Shown one piece after another: positions 6,671-9,439 of a stretch of DNA of 9,439 nt. A model generated the notes under the pieces. It saw nothing but the letters and a program-made list of their open reading frames with translations. It was not told where the DNA came from and searched no databases. This stretch comes from Pseudolabrys sp. (GTDB taxonomy: Bacteria > Pseudomonadota > Alphaproteobacteria > Rhizobiales > Xanthobacteraceae). Location: contig JAQSCR010000538.1 in the NCBI GenBank assembly GCA_029945495.1, forward strand, positions 1 to 9,439, in the 5' to 3' direction. The translations under genes were made by a program, and so were the position numbers. How positions within the stretch are numbered: position 1 is the first letter of the stretch; every line of letters starts with the position of its first letter.

Positions 6671-7294
6671 TCAATCCTGGGATGCTGGACCGCACCATCC
6701 GGGGAGAAATGTAGCTTCCTGGCTCTTGGCCAACTTCATCGCAGCTATAAGTGCGCGATCAAAATCAAGTTCGACGAGCTTGCGTTTGATCCGCCGTCGC
6801 AAAAAATCAGCCCACAGAAATTCGCTAAACGGCGTCGTATCCTTAGCGAATCCCCCAGCACGTCTTAATTCACCCGCCAGAGAGCGGAATGGATCGTCGA
6901 CGAGGTCACTCACCGATTTCGGAATATCCTTATAGTCGCGTCGGCGTCCTTTGTCGTCGAACGGGTGCATCCAACTGCGATTGTCTAAAACCGTCCAAAA
7001 AGTCTCTCGGTCAACCTTGCTCAGGTTGGCGACAACCGTAATCAAAACGTTTTTAACGCCCTCCTCGTGAAGGGCGCGAGCCAAATGGTGATGATCGATA
7101 ATGTAGTGCCGATCACTAGGTCCTAGAATGACTGGAATCATATGCTTACCGAGAAATTCCGCACCTTTTTTGCCTTTGTTCTCGCGCCAACCTTTTCGTT
7201 TTGCATCGACTTCACGCATGCCCACGGTGATTTGGGTTGGGCGCAGATCTGCAATGTCAACTGGCTTAAGAATTGGATCTCGTACGGTCACCAT
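6671..7294 (-). CDS. ParB-like protein (ParBc_2 type), complete
   Basis: The 207-residue product resembles the family annotated as putative ParB-like nuclease or chromosome partitioning protein (ParBc_2, COG4318). Visible hallmarks are LRPTQITVGMREV (residues about 17-29), PVILGPSDRHYIIDHHHLAR (about 54-73, with the conserved DHHH cluster), FWTVLDNRSWMHPFD (about 99-113), FSEFLWADFLRRR (about 156-168) and the C-terminal FLPGWCGP. The DHHH histidines are likely functional, but the true activity of this family is not established, and no helix-turn-helix of classical ParB is present. The start is well supported: AGGAG lies 6 bases upstream (7301-7305). No parA or parS is nearby; it stands alone between an IS110 relic and a gene-poor stretch, so a role in plasmid partition is not supported. 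Codon use matches a resident gene. Confidence 0.82.
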   Translation of the reverse strand: MVTVRDPILKPVDIADLRPTQITVGMREVDAKRKGWRENKGKKGAEFLGKHMIPVILGPSDRHYIIDHHHLARALHEEGVKNVLITVVANLSKVDRETFWTVLDNRSWMHPFDDKGRRRDYKDIPKSVSDLVDDPFRSLAGELRRAGGFAKDTTPFSEFLWADFLRRRIKRKLVELDFDRALIAAMKLAKSQEATFLPGWCGPASQD

Positions 7295-7513
7295 TCGATG
7301 CTCCTAAACATGCAGCGTCTCTGCGTAAGTTTAACAGCAACCCAGCGGCATGTCTGCGTTGCATCCGGTCTGCCCCCGGTAACAAACATCCCGCCGACGG
7401 GCTGGCAGGTCCGTTAGTGCCTCAAGCAGCTAGAACCGGAAAGACGTAGGCAGAAGGTCATCAGAGCTCAAAGTCTCCCGCACCGCTTGACGGCTCGTCA
7501 CGACTAAAAGTTA

Positions 7514-7522
7514 TGTTATAAT
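7514..7522 (+). promoter_or_regulatory. Extended -10 promoter-like site
   Basis: TGTTATAAT is a perfect TGnTATAAT extended -10 motif in an AT-rich pocket. A TTGACG at 7487-7492 is 24 bases upstream, too far for a normal -35, so only the extended -10 supports it. The predicted start would fall near 7529, just before an ATG at 7532 on the plus strand. Confidence 0.35.
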
Positions 7523-7524
7523 AT

Positions 7525-7737
7525 TCATTCTATGAGGTCGGTTAAAATGTCGTTTCGATTTCGTCGCAGGCTATTTGGAACTGCTAGTTTTGATGCCTTG
7601 ATGGGGACCCACGCGGCATCTCGTGCACAGATGGTACTGCCCGAAATCTCGGTGAGCGCGCCGAGTCCGATCCATTCCGGCGCCTCGACAGACACAGCGA
7701 TGGCCTGCAAGGCGCTCCGATACATGTTCCAAGACAT
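7525..7737 (-). CDS. Possible small hypothetical protein, 70 residues
   Basis: This is a short open frame (MSWNMYRSALQAIAVSVEAP...). Its first two thirds have mostly G or C at third codon positions, which is expected of a real gene in this genome and favours this frame over the two others that overlap it (plus strand 7532-7837, minus strand 7571-7786). The last third loses that bias. There is no strong Shine-Dalgarno (only GGAA a few bases before the ATG). I do not recognise any family. It may be a decayed gene fragment or chance. Confidence 0.22.
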   Translation of the reverse strand: MSWNMYRSALQAIAVSVEAPEWIGLGALTEISGSTICARDAAWVPIKASKLAVPNSLRRNRNDILTDLIE

Positions 7738-8026
7738 AAGGTTCCATGCACAATTTGTGATATGCCACGGGCCTCTTTTCCACCATCAGAAATCTGCTTT
7801 ACCTAGCCATGAAATGTTCTCTTTTTGTTCTTTTTGAAGTCGAAGTATTGGCCTGTTTCGACACCTAATGGCCGGATTTGAAATCGGAAGTGGCCTGATT
7901 AGCCCGTTCACTTAATTTCCTCAGCATTACAAATCATTTTAACTAAAAGAGTTTATTGCTTTTCCGCATCGCGCAAGCTGCGCCATTTACTGCGAAGTAA
8001 GCCTGCAAGCCGTACTGGTAGCAACC

Positions 8027-8269
8027 ATGCAGGAACGGCGAAGCACCCATCGTCAGCGGACGTTTAAAGGCGGCTCAATCATTTTTGGCCTTGCGGCCGG
8101 CATTGACTGCGTTATTCGCAACCTCTCCAGCACGGGCGCGGCGCTTGAAGTCGAGAGCCCGGTAAGCATCCCGGACGATTTTACGCTTCTCATCAGGCCC
8201 GAGATCACCAAGCGGAATTGCCACGTTGAATGGCGTTCGGCCAATAGAATCGGCGTTCATTTCGTTTAG
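8027..8269 (+). CDS. Stand-alone PilZ-domain protein, 80 residues
   Basis: PilZ domains bind the second messenger cyclic di-GMP and switch motility, polysaccharide or protein partners. This one is a minimal single-domain protein. The arginine motif (RRSTHRQR, residues 4-11, giving RxxxR) and the second motif NLSSTG (residues 32-37, for [D/N]xSxxG) are both present, so ligand binding is plausible. Beta-strand patterns follow (ALEVES, FTLLIRP, CHVEWR) and the protein ends RIGVHFV, as many rhizobial single-domain PilZ proteins do. The ATG at 8027 lacks a strong Shine-Dalgarno, but the arginine motif starts at residue 4, so there is no room for a later start. It is a single-gene unit: a terminator overlaps its stop codon. 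No diguanylate cyclase or flagellar gene is in the window to point to a partner. Confidence 0.85.
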   Translation: MQERRSTHRQRTFKGGSIIFGLAAGIDCVIRNLSSTGAALEVESPVSIPDDFTLLIRPEITKRNCHVEWRSANRIGVHFV

Positions 8270-8289
8270 GCCGCGCTCTTTGGCGGCCT
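8268..8289 (+). terminator. Intrinsic terminator of the PilZ gene
   Basis: AGGCCGC (8268-8274) and GCGGCCT (8283-8289) form a perfect 7-bp GC-rich stem with an 8-base loop, followed by CTTTCATTGTT. The stem starts within the stop codon (8267-8269), so transcription would end right after the gene. The T-tract is imperfect. Confidence 0.6.
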
Positions 8290-8459
8290 CTTTCATTGTT
8301 CTAGCTCAGGCATCAGTCTGATCGGCCAAGATTTCTGGTACTGACCTGCTTCCATCCACAGCGGCCTAATTTGATTGCTGATTAAAATTCAGGCACATAG
8401 GAAAGGTGCCAGGTTTAGGCCCTTTTGGTTTGCCCCTTTTGGGTCGCTTCCGCACGGGG

Positions 8460-8495
8460 ACCCCGGTTGTCACCTTCAATGGTGGTGACCGGGGT
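8460..8495 (+). terminator. Strong 15-bp hairpin with T-rich tail
   Basis: ACCCCGGTTGTCACC (8460-8474) pairs along its full length with GGTGGTGACCGGGGT (8481-8495) through twelve Watson-Crick and three central G-T pairs, around the loop TTCAAT. TTCTTCGTCTGTCTT follows. This is a convincing rho-independent terminator for plus-strand RNA. The wobble pairs become G-A/C-A mismatches on the other strand, so it favours plus-strand transcription. It lies 190 bases after the PilZ gene, which has its own terminator, so it may have ended a gene now deleted, or a small RNA starting in 8290-8460. Confidence 0.6.
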
Positions 8496-8540
8496 TTCTT
8501 CGTCTGTCTTCCTGCACCGCATAGCCCTAAATGATGCACT

Positions 8541-8990
8541 ATGTTGCATCACGGCAAGCAGGACTTCCGCTACGTGGCAGCGGAGGATGTTTACGTTTGT
8601 CCTGCCGATGAAAGGCTCGCCTACTCCTTCACCACCTCGGAAAATGGATTGGTCCTACGCCGCTACGCGACCAAAGCCTGCCAGAGCTGCGCCATCAAGC
8701 ACAGCTGCACCACCGGCAAGGAACGACGGATCACCCGATGGGAGCATGAGCACGTTCTTGAGGCGGTGCAGCGCCGGCTCGACGAACATCCCGAAAAGAT
8801 GCGCCAACGGCGCGAGACGGTTGAGCATCCCTTCGGCACGATCAAGGCCCGGATGGGCGCAACTCACTTCCTGATGAAGACGCTGCCGCGCGTCGCCACC
8901 GAGATGGCCCTCCACGTGCTGGCCTACAACCTCACGCGCGTCATGAACATCATCGGTGTGCAACCGCTCATGGCGGCGATGAGGGCATAA
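8541..8990 (+). pseudogene. IS1182-family transposase, C-terminal third only
   Basis: This open frame of 149 residues matches the C-terminal part of IS1182-type DDE transposases. The cysteine cluster (C20, C47, C50, C56) lies in the segment CPADERLAYSF to ACQSCAIKHSCTTGK. It is followed by RRITRWEHEHVLEAVQRRLD, and by RETVEHPFGTIKARMGATHF (residues 91-110), which carries the catalytic glutamate. The end (LHVLAYNLTRVMNIIG) is complete. Homology begins at about residue 5 (GKQDFRYV, about 8553); the upstream N-terminal domain and both catalytic aspartates, some 300 residues, are missing and replaced by the hairpin region. The ATG at 8541 is merely the first in the surviving frame. It is inactive. 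Confidence 0.87.
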
Positions 8991-9165
8991 TCGCCGCCGA
9001 CCTGCGTCCATCTGCCATCGCAGAACCGCCCAGGACCGCTGCAATCCGCAGCAGCTACGCCTACAGTCGGAAATGCCGTCAAATCCGAAATAAGGACTGC
9101 GTATTGCCACCTGGCTGAGTTCGTGCCGCGTTCTCGCTTCTGTCAGGGCGTTTTCACACAACCAA
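8541..9165 (+). mobile_element. IS1182-family remnant, 5' part missing
   Basis: This remnant comprises the transposase tail plus its 3' non-coding end. The right boundary is approximate: GTTTTCACACAACCAAGACC (from 9151), followed by CAAAGCGGACAT, has the look of an IS terminal region common in rhizobial genomes, but the matching left inverted repeat is absent here, so it cannot be confirmed internally. Confidence 0.5.
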
Positions 9166-9220
9166 GACCCAAAGCGGACATCGGACTCGATTTGCTTGCG
9201 AGGCCGCAACTGATGCAAGC

Positions 9221-9310
9221 TCAGAATAGGTGGTTTGCGTATGCGGCAATAGCAACAATCATAATCAGCGTCAGCGCGGCAATGAGACTAAGGCCCACAA
9301 TGTGTTTCAT
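9221..9310 (-). CDS. Possible 29-residue single-span membrane peptide
   Basis: A minus-strand frame from the ATG at 9308-9310 encodes MKHIVGLSLI...AYANHLF. It has a positively charged start, a continuous hydrophobic stretch of about 20 residues (positions 4-24), and a short polar tail. This is the layout of small bacterial membrane proteins or a bare signal-anchor. No strong Shine-Dalgarno is visible (GAAAG lies too far upstream). It sits outside the IS1182 coding region, after its probable end. Short frames of this kind also arise by chance; I do not recognise the family. Confidence 0.35.
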   Translation of the reverse strand: MKHIVGLSLIAALTLIMIVAIAAYANHLF

Positions 9311-9331
9311 TGGATTGGATGCTTTCAAGTT

Positions 9332-9397
9332 TCACGTGAGTGATCCCATCGCAACGCCGGCGAGAATGGCGATCCCAAGCACGATGTCAAATCGCAT
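9332..9397 (-). CDS. Possible 21-residue hydrophobic peptide or tail of a cut gene
   Basis: The frame from the ATG at 9395-9397 encodes a mostly hydrophobic peptide (MRFDIVLGIAILAGVAMGSL) and ends 21 bases before the 29-residue frame. GGAG lies 4 bases upstream of the ATG. However, the frame stays open to the right edge of the window, and the ATG lies inside the 23-base repeats, so this may be the remaining end of a longer gene interrupted by an IS. Confidence 0.2.
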   Translation of the reverse strand: MRFDIVLGIAILAGVAMGSLT

Positions 9398-9439
9398 CCA
9401 ACTCCGACCCCTTTTCGCGTCCAATTCCGACCCCCTCAA
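9395..9439. repeat. Two 23-base tandem repeats, likely end of another IS21 element
   Basis: TCCAACTCCGACCCC (9397-9411) and TCCAATTCCGACCCC (9420-9434) differ at one base and lie exactly 23 bases apart. The period and spacing match IS21 multiple terminal repeats, though the sequence differs from the arrays at 2316 and 5955. The element, if present, continues to the right of the window. Confidence 0.5.

Larger units (their letters stand above)
7295..8026. other. Gene-poor stretch of about 730 bases
   Basis: Only short, conflicting open frames occur here. The portion after about 7500 is richer in A/T than the neighbours, especially 7790-7970. The items of note are an extended -10-like site at 7514-7522 and a possible small minus-strand frame at 7525-7737. 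I see no tRNA, rRNA or IS coding sequence. Confidence 0.5.

Noticed and set aside
7142..7417. 91-codon plus-strand frame
   Set aside because: It overlaps the start and ribosome binding site of the ParB-like gene on the other strand and resembles no family.
7487..7522. Conventional sigma-70 promoter TTGACG...TATAAT
   Set aside because: The spacer is 24 bases, well beyond the usual 16-18, so only the extended -10 element was kept.
8655..9218. 187-codon open frame on the minus strand
   Set aside because: It is antisense to the IS1182 transposase tail and its IS end; its composition (Arg/His/Gly-rich) is that of a shadow frame.
1..9439. CRISPR array, tRNA, rRNA, toxin-antitoxin or phage module
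   Set aside because: No regularly spaced identical repeats with unique spacers, no cloverleaf or rRNA-like sequence, and no paired small genes of those types were seen; the 23-base-period repeats have no spacers and fit IS21 ends.

Overview
The window looks like an accessory, insertion-sequence-rich part of an alphaproteobacterial genome, most likely Bradyrhizobium or a close relative among the Rhizobiales. This rests on high-GC coding with G/C at third positions, on the recognisable kinds of IS (IS21, IS110, IS1380, IS1182), and on the resident genes (a PAP2-type phosphatase start, a ParB-like protein of the ParBc_2 type, a very short PilZ protein). The taxonomic call is inference from family recognition; no search was run.

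Layout. The left edge (1-270, minus) is the N-terminal part of an integral membrane protein that resembles PAP2-family phosphatases and runs off the window. From about 440 to 4327 lie two IS21-family elements head to tail on the plus strand. Each has lost the 5' part of istA but keeps a full-length istB ATPase gene, and the terminal repeats of the first abut the broken istA of the second. Next is a frameshifted IS110-family transposase relic (4328-4809, minus). It is followed by a chimeric gene (4844-5839, minus) in which the first 73 codons of an IS1380-family transposase are joined in frame to a Pro/Ala/Thr/Val-rich protein of unknown function. Then come IS debris (5888-6156) and a second IS110 relic with an in-frame stop (6157-6594, minus).

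The right third holds the only apparently intact resident genes: a ParB-like protein (6671-7294, minus) and an 80-residue PilZ-domain protein (8027-8269, plus) with its own terminator. Between them are about 730 bases with no confident gene. A strong 15-bp hairpin (8460-8495) precedes the C-terminal third of an IS1182-family transposase (8541-8990). The last 250 bases contain a possible 29-residue single-span membrane peptide on the minus strand, then two 23-base repeats that look like the end of yet another IS21 element.

How it works together. There is no coherent operon or new defence or metabolic system that I can support. The window reads as a site of repeated IS insertion and deletion, as is common in symbiosis islands or plasmid-like regions. 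The most informative points are the in-frame IS1380 fusion, the three unrelated 23-base-period arrays that mark IS21 ends, the alternating 9-mers behind the second istB, and a 25-base near-repeat next to both IS110 relics.
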